Assembly (NCBI RefSeq): GCF_024159025.1 | Contig: NZ_JAMYXC010000029.1 | Span: 25,683-89,682 of the forward strand | Source of the DNA: Limimaricola litoreus | GTDB lineage: Bacteria > Pseudomonadota > Alphaproteobacteria > Rhodobacterales > Rhodobacteraceae | Length of the DNA stretch: 64,000 nucleotides | Reading direction: 5' to 3' | Shown here: positions 47,001-55,353 of the stretch, one piece after another | Layout of the letters: each line of letters starts with the position of its first letter | Numbering within the stretch: the first letter of the stretch is position 1 | The notes under the pieces: model-generated | What the model saw: the letters and a program-made list of their open reading frames with translations, nothing else | Databases searched by the model: none | What the model was told of the DNA's origin: nothing | Translations under genes and position numbers: made by a program

Positions 47001-49519
47001 TTCAGCTCGGACGCGCGGCGCGGCTGGCCGGGCGCGGGCGATCCGATGCGGAGGCGCGGCCCGACCACGAAACTCGACCGGGATGGCCCGCCCGTCTCGT
47101 TGTCGACCGCCCGAAGGGTGGCCAGAAACCGCCCGAGCCACGAGGCGGCGACGGTCTGGAGTTCTGGAACGGTATCGGCGGGTTCGACGCCCGGCGGCGC
47201 GAATACGTCATCCGCCCGGAGGCGGGCGTCCCCACGCCGCATCCTTGGATCAACGTGATCGCCAACATGCGGTTCGGCATCCAGGTCTCCGCCGATGGCG
47301 CCGTGTCGAGCTGGAGCGTCAATTCCCGCGATCACCAGCTCACGCCTTGGTCCAACGATCCGGTGATCGACCGGCCCGGCGAGGCGATCTATGTGGTCGA
47401 CCGCGACACGGGGATGATGTTCAACCCCCTGCCGCGCCTTGATACCGCGGGCGGCGCGCGCTTCGAGGCGCGGCACGGCATGGGCTATAGCCTGTTCCGG
47501 CGTGAGGGCGGCGATCTCGCGATGACGCTCACACACCGCGTGGCGGCCGAAGATCCGGTGCGCCTGTCCCGGCTGGAACTAAAGAATACGGGGGAGCGGC
47601 GGCTTCGGCTGCGGATCACCGGCTATGCCGAATGGGTGCTCGGCCATGACCGTGCCCGCACCGCGCCCTTCGTTGCGGTCCGGGCCGATCCTGCCGCAGG
47701 GCTGATGACGGCCTGCAACCCCTTCGATACCGAGTTTCCGGGCCGTGTCGCCTTTCTCGCCTGTTCGGAGCCGGTGGCCGCCTTCACCGCGGATCGGGGC
47801 CGCGTTCTCGGCGGGGGCGATGTCTGGCGCCCCGAGGCGGTGATGCGCGGTCAGCATTTGGGCGACGAGACGGAGACCCATGGCGACCCCTGCGCCGCCA
47901 TTGCCACCGATCTGGTGCTCGAACCCGGCCAAAGCGCGCGGCTGAGCTTCCTGTTGGGCGACGGGGCGGATGCGGGGGAGGTGCAGGCCCTTGCCCGTCG
48001 CCATCTCGCGGCAGAACGGGACTCGCAGATAGATCCCTGCGACGCGGCGGCGGCGGCGTGGGCGCCGCTTCTTGATACGCTACAGATCGAGACGCCGGAC
48101 CCGGCGATGGATCTCATGGTCAATGCCTGGCTGCCCTATCAGGGCATCGTCTGTCGACTGCGCGCCCGCTCGGCGTTCTATCAGGCCAGCGGCGCCTTCG
48201 GCTTCCGCGACCAGCTGCAGGATACGCTGGCCTTCTTGTGGCAGGATCCCGGGCTGGCTCGGCGGCAAATCCTCAACGCCGCGGGGCGGCAGTTCATCGA
48301 AGGAGATTTCCAGCACTGGTGGCTGCCGCAGAGCGGGGCAGGGGTGCGGACCACAATATCGGATGACTGCGTCTGGCTCGCCTATGCGGTGTGCCATTTC
48401 GTCGCTGGGACAGGCGACGTCTCCCTGCTCGACGAAGTGCTGCCCTTCCTGTCAGGGCCGCCGATCCCTGAGGGCGCGCATGACGCCTATTTCCAGCCTG
48501 AGACGACGCAAGAGATCGCCTCAGTTTACGAACATGCGGCACTCGGCCTCGATCTGGCGATCAGCCGCACCGGCGCCCATGGCCTGCCATTGATCTTGGG
48601 TGGCGATTGGAACGACGGCATGAACCGAGTCGGCGAGGCGGGCCGGGGTGAAAGCGTCTGGCTCGGCTGGTTCCTTGCGCATGCGCTCGACCGACTGGGA
48701 GCGATCGCGTTGCAGCGCGGCGACAGCGCCCGTGCCGACGCTTGGGCCGCCCATCTGGTGTCGCTACGCGAAGCGCTCGACACGGCTGGCTGGGACGGGG
48801 AATGGTACCGCCGGGGCTATTACGACGACGGCACGCCACTGGGCTCCACGACATCCGAGGAATGCCGCATCGATTCCATCGCCCAGTCATGGAGCGTGAT
48901 GTCAGGCCTCGCCGATCAAGAGCGAAGCGCGCAGGCCATGACAAGCGTGCTGGCGCATCTTCCGGACCGAGAGGCCGGACTGATCCGCCTGTTCGCGCCA
49001 CCTTTCGCCCGGACCCCGCAGGATCCGGGCTACATCAAGGGCTACCCGCCCGGTGTGCGCGAGAACGGCGGTCAGTATACCCATGCCGCGGCTTGGGTGG
49101 CCTATGCGCTGGCCGAGATGGGGCAGGGCGACGCGGCGCATGACTGCTTCTCCATGCTCAACCCGATCCGGCACGCGCTGAACCCGGCCGCTGTCGCAAC
49201 CTACCGAACCGAGCCCTACGCCGTCGCGGCCGACATCTATTCCGAAGGTGAGCGACAGGGCCGTGGCGGCTGGACTTGGTACACTGGCTCCGCCGGCTGG
49301 CTCTATCGTGCTGCGGTCGAAGGCATCCTCGGCATTCGCCAATCCGGAGGCCGCGTCATCGTGCGCCCGAACCTGCCTGACGCGTGGCCGGGCTATTCAG
49401 CTCGCTTAAAGATCGAAGGGACGGTTCACGAAATCGATGTGACGCGCAGCGACGACGGTAGCCTCGTCATCAAGGTGGATGGGACGGAGTTGCATGAGAC
49501 CGAGTCAATCTGCCTTTAG
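41018..49519 (+). CDS. ndvB: Cyclic beta-1,2-glucan synthase
   Basis: 2,833 residues from ATG 41018, the size typical of NdvB/ChvB/Cgs. Order of parts: a soluble N-terminal region, membrane segments at about 400-447, a GT84 glycosyltransferase domain with the metal-binding MTLDSDTRLTRDAV near 615, further membrane helices at about 805-845 and 928-970, a long central GH94-like region and a C-terminal GH94 phosphorylase domain with the acid in GGDWNDGMNRVGE near 2,530. It initiates, elongates and cyclises periplasmic beta-1,2-glucan from UDP-glucose and trims chain length, serving osmotic adaptation and host interaction. The frame is intact throughout. Long open frames on the minus strand here are shadows. 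Confidence 0.9.
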   Translation: MTFHASQALRPPHGHGEYLSDLQLADLGRDLAGRSRVEVPFGFGAIMPRRARQLREQTATIYRRVFRASQGEQLIGPAEEWLLDNFHLVDENIRQVEQALPPRYIRQLPQVAISEGHAAPRVVAFAWKFASHSAFEFDAARLTAMVNGYQAIHPFLIGELWALPSMLRFILVEEFAGLAQRIDRARTMRDRANILADRIVALNGAPEHGLLEAEITACEDDSFASQLLYRLRDAPERTHAAIDWLDEALIRRGSDAEEVLIAEETHQSAETVLIASIIRSLRAIDDLDWMKWFSSVSLVDAALAERSNFAALDFKSRNQYRNAVEELARQSGHSELEVVEAALRLFEAEARGRGGAGARVPRPEHPDIGFWLVGPCRPGLERDLGARLPLKKRAERGYRRLGWLAVAGPILLLTVLIVAAGMVTLSLAGLSAWQVLLLCLLAALPASEAASGLFNFAASLLKGPVRLVGFEFPRGVPEEAATLVVVPCLLSSRDAIDDLCRHLEVHYLANPTGQVTFALISDWSDSPTETAPDDAELLDHARDRIDRLARLYAHDGRRRFHLLHRARQYNASEGVWMGWERKRGKLTELNLLLRGDADTSFLPTDTALPEGIQYVMTLDSDTRLTRDAVTKLVGKMAHPLNHPVLDHDTGRVTRGWSIMQPRVTPSLTTGAEASTFQRVFSRDRGLDPYVFTVSDTYQDLLGEGSFTGKGLYHVDTVRRVLTHAFGENAILSHDLAEGAIARCALVTDVELIEDFPTRYEVEAARQHRWARGDVQLLPLILSASGIGALGRWKMIDNLRRILVPIFWIAASVSGWILLGRVSALVWQMFLILSLFVGPTLQLIRSGLPPAVDMVTRTHLRSLAVDVAASTAQVGLRILFLPHAAALMLDATVRSLYRVLISRRHLLEWRSVGASGVTTAPGLPGYYRIMLWPVLVLLAGLPLLYRLSAPGLPIALAFGLVWSLAPAVAWYVSRSAETEDRLDIDPADRAALRRIARRTWEYFDRFVTEEHNWLPPDNFQEDPEPVVAGRTSPTNIGLYLLSTVSARDFGWIALRDAIGRVERTLATVETMEMLRGHLYNWYDTRTLAPLMPQYVSTVDSGNLAGHLVALSATLREWGAAPYVHLWTGVEGIGDVASILREELAAVPDDRRTIRPLRQRLEERLAGFERSLETVRRAPETASVRTHTLLAIAEDIDNLGLGFASEYGERAIAVRHWSARLKAVCAAGLADATLGMSATEELRARLERIAELARRLAFSMDFSFLMQPDQRLLSIGYNPVEGKLDTSCYDLLASEARLTSLFAVAKGDLPNEHWFRLGRQLVSVGARGALMSWSGSMFEYLMPPLVMQEQTGGLLNQSNMLSVKAQIDYGRRRRVPWGISEAAYNARDREMTYQYSNFGVPLLGLKRGLASDLVIAPYASLLASQYRPRAAVANLERLRDMGARGDYGFYDAIDFTPARLPEGTRHAVVRTYMAHHQGMSIVAVANVVSQGLMRTRFHSDPVIEAAELLLQERSPHEVPVIVALTEENARLTGSAQLTSTALREIDDPTRAGRAVNLLSNGHYSIMLTATGAGSAVWNGLAVTRFRPDPVEQVWGSFLFLRDLETGDWWSATAAPRAAPGETAHAVFSDSKAEFYKTVGTLRSRVDVIVASEVDAEGRALTLCNDGETDRIVEVTSYAEPVIAPARSDAAHPVFSKMFIRTEIAEAGAVIHAWRNKRSPDELDMHVAHLLAGSGGGRSTSAETDRRRFIGRGRTLRTAAAFDPDAPRFGGAEPSDGYTLDPILSLRRKVRVPAGKEIRLVFWTIAAPNRAEAEAAITRYMHPEAFDREAMHAWTRSQIHLHHVGVDPAEAAIFQALAASFVLPDRSLGAASDARRLGAQSMLWRLSISGDAPILTIRIDAEADLEVLREALRAHEYLRSRGLLIDLVILNEHATSYAQDLQMAIETICASSRHRALMGGGLAHVFALRRDLMDEATCETLLGASRAVFHARNGRLSIQLGRAARLAGRGRSDAEARPDHETRPGWPARLVVDRPKGGQKPPEPRGGDGLEFWNGIGGFDARRREYVIRPEAGVPTPHPWINVIANMRFGIQVSADGAVSSWSVNSRDHQLTPWSNDPVIDRPGEAIYVVDRDTGMMFNPLPRLDTAGGARFEARHGMGYSLFRREGGDLAMTLTHRVAAEDPVRLSRLELKNTGERRLRLRITGYAEWVLGHDRARTAPFVAVRADPAAGLMTACNPFDTEFPGRVAFLACSEPVAAFTADRGRVLGGGDVWRPEAVMRGQHLGDETETHGDPCAAIATDLVLEPGQSARLSFLLGDGADAGEVQALARRHLAAERDSQIDPCDAAAAAWAPLLDTLQIETPDPAMDLMVNAWLPYQGIVCRLRARSAFYQASGAFGFRDQLQDTLAFLWQDPGLARRQILNAAGRQFIEGDFQHWWLPQSGAGVRTTISDDCVWLAYAVCHFVAGTGDVSLLDEVLPFLSGPPIPEGAHDAYFQPETTQEIASVYEHAALGLDLAISRTGAHGLPLILGGDWNDGMNRVGEAGRGESVWLGWFLAHALDRLGAIALQRGDSARADAWAAHLVSLREALDTAGWDGEWYRRGYYDDGTPLGSTTSEECRIDSIAQSWSVMSGLADQERSAQAMTSVLAHLPDREAGLIRLFAPPFARTPQDPGYIKGYPPGVRENGGQYTHAAAWVAYALAEMGQGDAAHDCFSMLNPIRHALNPAAVATYRTEPYAVAADIYSEGERQGRGGWTWYTGSAGWLYRAAVEGILGIRQSGGRVIVRPNLPDAWPGYSARLKIEGTVHEIDVTRSDDGSLVIKVDGTELHETESICL

Positions 49520-50194
49520 ACCCCCAGATAACGCTACGAAGCGACTGCACCGGTGGCCTCTCAGGCGGCATTCTCTTTGCAAAGGTTGCTCGAAGCCGCC
49601 CAAAACATTGCATGGAGAAGAAATCGCGGATGTGCCGGTTTTTCCAGCATCTCATTCCTGCAAGCATGGCGAAGGCCAACGTCACCATAGTCTTCGCTTG
49701 CGAGATGGCCGGCTGCGTCCGAGCCTTCGCCAGAGAGACGACGGCCGCCTTGACCCGATACGCTAATACCCGAGACCGAAAAGACGAAGGCGTTCCTCAT
49801 CATACTGATGCGCAAGGATATGGCAGAACGCTGTAGGACCCGCGGTTTGTTATCAGCCAGCACACTCGGCGCGCTACTAAAAGACATTCTTTGACCTCAG
49901 AAAACAGGCAAAGGAGACTGCGGCTCATGCTAAGTCAGGTGAGTGGTGAGCGCGCTTGATCAAAGAGTCTGCGACCCGGTCAACTTGTAGCGTGCTTTGT
50001 GCCACTTGTTTTCAACGAGTTGAATGGTTTGCGAAAGCGACCCGCCACGGTTTGGCGGGTCGTCTCATGTGAATAGCTATGGGCTGTATAGACGAGCTGT
50101 GCGATCGTGTCGAAACCCACGACGGACTTGAGCAATGCGAGCGGGACGGAGGCCTCGGGCACGTTCGATATGCCGAATATCGTATTCACCATGA
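49520..50194. other. 675 bp without a firm gene, left of site 3
   Basis: Contains a hairpin, GACCCGCC (50039-50046) with GGCGGGTC (50054-50061), without T-run on the plus strand. A minus-strand frame from 50192 to 49980 (70 codons) starts 2 bp from site 3, and its LVYTAHSY resembles LVDTARGY of the recombinase N-terminus; the match is too short to be sure. The rest (49520-49900) may be decayed sequence. Confidence 0.35.
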
Positions 50195-50220
50195 TGTCCG
50201 ATAAGACGGGTTATCGGACA
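50195..50220. repeat. Dif-like palindromic site 3, perfect
   Basis: TGTCCGATAA (50195-50204), core GACGGG, TTATCGGACA (50211-50220): the arms are exact inverse copies. No recognisable recombinase gene adjoins it, unlike the other three sites. Confidence 0.85.
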
Positions 50221-50366
50221 GGAACTGGAGCGGACAGAGCCATGCTGTGCGGATCATGCCCAGCATGGCCAAGGTTGAGGTAGTCGAGTCTCGATGCCGC
50301 CCTTGCTCGGGGCGGCGCCGCCTCTCCATGCTGCGACGTCCACTCCCCGAGTGGCGTCTTCTTTCC

Positions 50367-51320
50367 TTACCGCAGTTGATCCGGCATCCGCACCAGTTTG
50401 CGCCCGCCCATATGGCTCAGGACGGTATAAGCGAGGGTGCCGGCCGCGTCATAGGTCGACGCGAGCGAACGCGGCAGGTAGACGACCTGATTTTCGCGGC
50501 AGGCATGCAGCGCGTCGCACCAGGAGGGCAGGACGCCGTCCAGGGCGGCCTTGGCATCGGCGACCGTTTCGCCGCGGTCGGCGCGATAGGTGACGAAGAT
50601 CATGTCCGCGTCGAATCGCGGCAGCATCTCGGCCGAGAATGCCTGACGCTCGTTGCCCTCGATGGCGTCGACGATCTCCGGAAACGAGAAGCCCGCGTCG
50701 CGCAGCACCTTGCCGAGCGTGCCATAGGTGTTCCAGACGAGCAGCTCGCCGTCATGCCCTTGAATGACCGAGACGCGCAACTCTTCCGGTTCGACCTGGC
50801 TACGGATCAGATCGAGCTGCGCCTCATAGCGTGCTTCGAGCGCGGCCAGCCGATCGCTGTGCCCGGTGATCTCCGCCAGCTTGGCATAGACGTCGAAATC
50901 ACCGGTCCTCGCGATGTCGAAGACATAGGTCGGGGCGATCCGGCGCAGCTGGTCCGGGTCGGCGGTCTGCCAGCTCGTCGTCACGATCAGATCGGGGTCG
51001 GCCGCGGCGACGCGCTCCACATCGGCGGGCAAGTTGCCCATGAACGCGATGTCGGAATTGGCGAAATCCATCCCCGTGGCCGTGGCGGAGGAGCGGATAT
51101 AGGGCGTGCCGTCCGCCCGGGTCCGTCCGTGCGAGCCGACCGGCTCGATCCCCAGTTCCAGCAGCGCGACCGTCAGCGAGGTGTCATGCAGCGAGACGAT
51201 CCGCTGCGGGTTGGCGGGCAGGGTGACCTCGACCCCGGTGCCGTCGACGACCGTGCGGACCTCCTGCCCGGCCGCAGGCGCGGCGACCGTGATCAGGGCC
51301 ATGGTTGCGAGATGCTTCAT
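50367..51320 (-). CDS. Ferric-siderophore ABC transporter, substrate-binding protein (second copy in the operon)
   Basis: 317 residues from ATG 51320, with AGGAG seven bases upstream. Signal peptide MKHLATMALITVAAPAAGQE, then a periplasmic binding fold of the FepB/FhuD type: PQRIVSLHDTSLTVALLELG, the DPDLIVTTSW strand near the lobe hinge and DADMIFVTYRAD. It delivers an iron chelate to the FecCD permeases upstream. It is the last gene of the operon, 22 bp behind the other binding protein. Two different binding proteins suggest two ligands. Confidence 0.8.
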   Translation of the reverse strand: MKHLATMALITVAAPAAGQEVRTVVDGTGVEVTLPANPQRIVSLHDTSLTVALLELGIEPVGSHGRTRADGTPYIRSSATATGMDFANSDIAFMGNLPADVERVAAADPDLIVTTSWQTADPDQLRRIAPTYVFDIARTGDFDVYAKLAEITGHSDRLAALEARYEAQLDLIRSQVEPEELRVSVIQGHDGELLVWNTYGTLGKVLRDAGFSFPEIVDAIEGNERQAFSAEMLPRFDADMIFVTYRADRGETVADAKAALDGVLPSWCDALHACRENQVVYLPRSLASTYDAAGTLAYTVLSHMGGRKLVRMPDQLR

Positions 51321-51342
51321 GAGAACTCTCCTTTTCTCTCGC

Positions 51343-52305
51343 TCAGTTCGCATCAGCGGTCGTCGCGGGATCGCCGCCGAGAGCGGCCTCGATCAACGGG
51401 ACAAGGCGTTCTACGGCGTAGGGGATCGACAGGAGAGAGGCATGCGAGAACGCGCCGACCAGCTCCTCGTCGAGAAAGATTTCGCCCCCTTCCTGGGCGA
51501 CATCAAGGAACTTGCGTGCGGGCAGGTCGAGGATCGGCTGTCTGTTCTCTTCCTCCGGAAGCCAGACGAGAAGATCTGTATCGATCGGCGAAAGATCTTC
51601 GGGGGAGAAGTTGACCGCGAATTCATTGCCGACGATCAAATCGTCGATCGCCTGCGGCGTCTCGAAGCCGAGCTCCGCGAGCAGCTGCGGGCGGACATCG
51701 TTCGAGGTGTAAGCGCCCAGATCGCCGTTCCACATATAGGCGACGGCGGCGGTCTTGCCGGCCCAGTCGGGATGGGCCTCGGCAGCTGCCTCCAATTCGG
51801 CCTCGACCGCCTCGATCCGGGCCTCGGCCTTCGCCTCGCGGCCGACGGCTTGGCCAGTCAGTCGCGCGCGCTTGTCCCAGGGCAGGGCGTAATCGCCGAC
51901 ACCTTCCGGGACCGCAACAACCGGCGCAATCAGACTCAGGCGCTCGTATTCCTCGGCGGTGATGCCGGACCACAGGGCGACGATCACCTCCGGCTCAGCG
52001 GCGGCGACCGCTTCGAAATCGATCTGGCCGCGCAGGATCGTCGGGGTTCCCTCGAGCAGGGGCTCGGCCCAGGGCCAGACCGAGCGGGGGTAATCGCCAT
52101 ACCAGTGACGGATGGTTACTGGCTGCACGCCAAGGGCGAGCAGATCGTCGGCTCCGGCATAGTCGAGCGAGGCAACGCGCTCGGGCGCCTCCTCAATCAC
52201 CGTGGTCCCGAACTTGTGCTCGAAGGTCACGGGGTAGTCCTGTGCGAATGCAGGCCCCGCAAGGCCGATGATGATGGTCGAGATGGCCGTGTTCAGGCGC
52301 AGCAT
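51343..52305 (-). CDS. Ferric-siderophore ABC transporter, substrate-binding protein
   Basis: 320 residues from ATG 52305. The signal peptide (MLRLNTAISTIIIGLAGPAF, cleavage at AFAQ) is followed by an iron-siderophore binding fold: TTVIEEAPERVASLDYAGAD, WYGDYPRSVWPWA, AAEPEVIVALWSGI and the paired LPARKFLDVAQ region. It resembles binding proteins for hydroxamate or catecholate siderophores. Encoded 116 bp downstream of the FhuF-like reductase gene, same strand. Confidence 0.85.
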   Translation of the reverse strand: MLRLNTAISTIIIGLAGPAFAQDYPVTFEHKFGTTVIEEAPERVASLDYAGADDLLALGVQPVTIRHWYGDYPRSVWPWAEPLLEGTPTILRGQIDFEAVAAAEPEVIVALWSGITAEEYERLSLIAPVVAVPEGVGDYALPWDKRARLTGQAVGREAKAEARIEAVEAELEAAAEAHPDWAGKTAAVAYMWNGDLGAYTSNDVRPQLLAELGFETPQAIDDLIVGNEFAVNFSPEDLSPIDTDLLVWLPEEENRQPILDLPARKFLDVAQEGGEIFLDEELVGAFSHASLLSIPYAVERLVPLIEAALGGDPATTADAN

Positions 52306-52421
52306 GGTCTTCTCCGATTTTACGAAATGGGACGTCCCAGCCCGCGGGGGCGGATCTAATGGCAGGTGCGGGCGGGTGAGCGGACCGCGAGGGCCACGCG
52401 CTCGGTCGGGGAGGGGACTCG

Positions 52422-53303
52422 TCACGCCCCCTCCAGCCCATGCTTGCGGCGCAGATGGGCGCGCAGCAGCGCCTCGCGGCTCTCGGGGTCGCGCAGGACA
52501 CAGGTCGAACAATATGCGCCACCCTCGGTCGTGTAGTAGCGGCAGCAGCCGCCCCGCGCGCGGAACCATTCGGCGATGTCCGGCCGCTCGGGCAGATCGA
52601 TCCGGAAAAAGCCGGTCTGGCGTGAATGGAGTGGGTTCTGCCGATCGCGCAGAGCCGCATAGGCCATCTCCATGGCCTCCTCCTCTCGACCCACATGCTT
52701 GCCCTGCATCAGGAGCGCGCCTGCCAAGGCGTCGCCGATGAGCCGCCACAGCGCCCCTCGTGACAGGCCCGAGCGATCGACGAGATACAGGACGAGCGGC
52801 GCGAGCAGGTCGGGCAGCGCGGCGCCCAGCATTGCGGCGGGCGCGCTGCACGGCACGAGGTCCGTATCGGAAAGCACGATGTCATAGGCGCGGCCCTCGC
52901 CGCTTTCCCCGTCGAGGTGCCATAGGGCGCGGCGTGCGGTCAGCGCGACGGTATTTGGGGCGAGGCGCGCAGGCCGCAGGCCCTTCAGCGCCAAGGCCGC
53001 GAGCACCTCGCTGACGGCGAAAGCGATCCGGCCCAGCAGGTAGGCGGCGGCGAGCTTGTCATCGGCGCCCGGCTGCGCCTGTGCCTCCGCGCCAAGCCAT
53101 GCTTCGAGAAGCTCGGCCCCTGGTGTATCGAGGCGAAGCACCTCCTCGGGGGCAGGACCTGCGTGCAGCAGAGCCGAGAAGGCGTCGCGCAGCCGAGGCA
53201 GTCGCACGGCGACCGCCGCGAAATCGGCACTGACGGCATCATTCCGTGTCGCGGCGCCGTCGGTCGGGAGCGGTGCCCGGCTTTGTCGTATCATCCTCGT
53301 CAC
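52422..53303 (-). CDS. fhuF: FhuF-like ferric-siderophore reductase
   Basis: 293 residues from a GTG at 53303 that overlaps the upstream stop (GTGA); an ATG at 53294 is possible. The C-terminus carries the hallmark of FhuF iron reductases, two adjacent cysteines (GGCCRYYTTEGG) followed after ten residues by C-x2-C (YCSTCVLR), which hold an unusual [2Fe-2S] cluster. The preceding region is the FhuF/IucA-like helical domain (LYLVDRSGLSRGALWRLIGD). It releases iron from the siderophore in the cytoplasm, matching its place between permease and binding protein genes. Confidence 0.8.
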   Translation of the reverse strand: MTRMIRQSRAPLPTDGAATRNDAVSADFAAVAVRLPRLRDAFSALLHAGPAPEEVLRLDTPGAELLEAWLGAEAQAQPGADDKLAAAYLLGRIAFAVSEVLAALALKGLRPARLAPNTVALTARRALWHLDGESGEGRAYDIVLSDTDLVPCSAPAAMLGAALPDLLAPLVLYLVDRSGLSRGALWRLIGDALAGALLMQGKHVGREEEAMEMAYAALRDRQNPLHSRQTGFFRIDLPERPDIAEWFRARGGCCRYYTTEGGAYCSTCVLRDPESREALLRAHLRRKHGLEGA

Positions 53304-54349
53304 AGGCTGGCCCTCGCCTGAGTGCGAAGAAGGAGCCATACGAAGAGCGGCACGCCGATAAGTGCCGTCACCAGCCCGGCCGGGATCTGGACCGGTGCGA
53401 AGGCAAGGCGGCCGGCCAGATCCGCCGCGCCCACGAGGAGCGCGCCGGTCGCCGCCGAGAGGGCAAGGTGCAGGCCGACGCCGCAGCGCGCCAGCCGGTG
53501 GGCCAGATGCGGCGCGACGAGGCCGACGAAGCCGATCGGCCCGACCATTGCCGCGGCCGCCGCGGCGAGCGCCACGGACAGCGTGACGAGCGCCATGCGG
53601 GTCAGGCCGACCCGCAGCCCGAGCCCCACCGCCATCTCCGGCCCCATGCGCATCGCCGCCATCGGCCGCGAGGCCGCGGCGAGAGCCGGTGCGAGGCAGA
53701 GAAACGCGCCGCCCAGGACCGCAACCTCGCTCCACCCCGCGGCGTGGACGGACCCCGAGAGCCAGCCCAACGCCGAGATCGCGCGGTCTATCTGCCCATA
53801 AGTCAGTAAGGCCGAGGTCAGCGCGGAGACGAAGGCCGCAACGCCGATGCCGGTCAGGATGAAGCGCATCGTCGCGCCGCCCGACCTGCGCATGGCGATC
53901 CCCTGGATCAGCGCGGCCACCGCGAGGGCGCCGCAAAAGGCAAGCACGGGTCGCATTGCTTGGGGCAGTTCGGACCAGGCCACCATCGCCGCGACGACGG
54001 CAAGGCCCGCGCCTTGGCTCACCCCGACCAGCGACGGGTCGGCCAGCGGATTGCGCGTGACGTTCTGAAGCGTCGCGCCCGACAGCGCCAGCAGCGCCCC
54101 GGCCGCGAGCGCCGCGAGGGTGCGCGGAAAGCGGAACTGCCAGACCACCGTCTGCGCCATGTCCGACGGGGCCCGCCCGGCAAGGGTCGCCGCGACCTCG
54201 GTGGCCCCGAGCGGGTAGCTGCCGGCCATCAGGCTGGCAACCACGAGGGTGCAGGTCAGGCCCAACAGAACAGCCAGCACGGTCAGGGCATGCACCGGCA
54301 GGGCGTAGGTGACCGGCCCGTCGAGCCGGATGAGCAATCCTGCGCTCAC
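53300..54349 (-). CDS. FecCD-family siderophore ABC permease 2
   Basis: 349 residues from GTG 54349, overlapping the upstream stop (GTGA). About nine or ten membrane segments; family signatures are SGATLQNVTRNPLADPSLVG near 90-110, RMGPEMAVGLGLRVGLTR, and VGPIGFVGLVAPHLAHRLA near the coupling-helix region. It forms the transmembrane channel with permease 1, driven by the ATPase at 55350. Confidence 0.85.
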   Translation of the reverse strand: MSAGLLIRLDGPVTYALPVHALTVLAVLLGLTCTLVVASLMAGSYPLGATEVAATLAGRAPSDMAQTVVWQFRFPRTLAALAAGALLALSGATLQNVTRNPLADPSLVGVSQGAGLAVVAAMVAWSELPQAMRPVLAFCGALAVAALIQGIAMRRSGGATMRFILTGIGVAAFVSALTSALLTYGQIDRAISALGWLSGSVHAAGWSEVAVLGGAFLCLAPALAAASRPMAAMRMGPEMAVGLGLRVGLTRMALVTLSVALAAAAAAMVGPIGFVGLVAPHLAHRLARCGVGLHLALSAATGALLVGAADLAGRLAFAPVQIPAGLVTALIGVPLFVWLLLRTQARASL

Positions 54350-55353
54350 AACCGTGCCCTCACCAGCCAGACGAAGATTGGCGCGCCGAGCAGGGCCGTG
54401 ACGAGGCCGGTCGAGATCTCGACCGGGGCCAGAACCATCCGCGCGGCGACGTCCACGACGAGGAGGTAGCCGGCTCCGGCGATGGCCGACCAGGGCACGA
54501 TCCGGCGATAATCCTGACCTGCGAGGAGACGCACGGCATGCGGCACCACCAGACCCACGAAGCCCATCGGTCCGGCTATGGCGACGGCAGCGGCGGTCAG
54601 CGCCACCACGGCGAACAAAGCGAGCGCCTTCACCCGCCCGACATTCATTCCCAACCCCACGGCCGTCTCTTCGCCCATGGCGAGCGCAGTGGTCTGCCGC
54701 GCGATGGCGAAGGCGACGACGAGACCGACGCCGAACCAAGGCAAGGTCCAAGGAATGACGCCGCCTTGCGCGCCCGCGAGCGATCCGGTCATCCAGACCC
54801 GCAGCTGTTCGAAGCTCTGCTCATCGAGCAGGTTGGCGATGGTCACCAGCGCCCCGAGAAAGGCTGTGATCGCCGCGCCCGAAAGCACCAGGGTAAGCGG
54901 CATCGCCCCGCCTGGCGCGGCCGAGGCGATGCCCCACACGGCCGCGGCGGCAGCGACCGCCCCGAGGGCCGCGATGAGCGGGATCAGGGCGGGCGTGGCA
55001 AGGTCGAACACCCCTACGAAGAGCACCACCGCGAAGGAGGCGCCGATCAGCAGCCCGAGGATGCCCGGATCGGCCAGAGGGTTGCGCGTCACGCCCTGCA
55101 TGAGCGCGCCGGATACGGCGAGCGCGGCGCCAACCATCGCCGCAAGAAGCGCGCGTGGCAGGCGCAGGTCGACAATCACCACGTGCTCGAAGACCGAGGC
55201 ATCGTAAGACAGCAGCGCCTCGGCCACGACCGGGAGCGGAATGGTCTTGGCCCCGACCGAGACATGCCACGCAAAGGCAAGCGCGAGCGCGGCCAGCGCC
55301 AGCAGGGGCGCAAAGCCGGGGCGGCGCGCAGGGCGGGTCGAAGGCGCCGTCAT
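54346..55353 (-). CDS. FecCD-family siderophore ABC permease 1
   Basis: 335 residues, ATG 55353 overlapping the ATPase stop (ATGA). Signatures: SGALMQGVTRNPLADPGILG, MGEETAVGLGMNVGRVKAL and AGPMGFVGLVVPHAVRLLAG. Strongly hydrophobic throughout with a short basic N-terminus. It pairs with permease 2 as a heterodimeric channel in the inner membrane. Confidence 0.85.
   Translation of the reverse strand: MTAPSTRPARRPGFAPLLALAALALAFAWHVSVGAKTIPLPVVAEALLSYDASVFEHVVIVDLRLPRALLAAMVGAALAVSGALMQGVTRNPLADPGILGLLIGASFAVVLFVGVFDLATPALIPLIAALGAVAAAAAVWGIASAAPGGAMPLTLVLSGAAITAFLGALVTIANLLDEQSFEQLRVWMTGSLAGAQGGVIPWTLPWFGVGLVVAFAIARQTTALAMGEETAVGLGMNVGRVKALALFAVVALTAAAVAIAGPMGFVGLVVPHAVRLLAGQDYRRIVPWSAIAGAGYLLVVDVAARMVLAPVEISTGLVTALLGAPIFVWLVRARL

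Noticed and set aside
45635..47536. 633-codon minus-strand frame inside the cyclic glucan synthase gene
   Set aside because: Antisense shadow of a clearly conserved GH94/GT84 gene.
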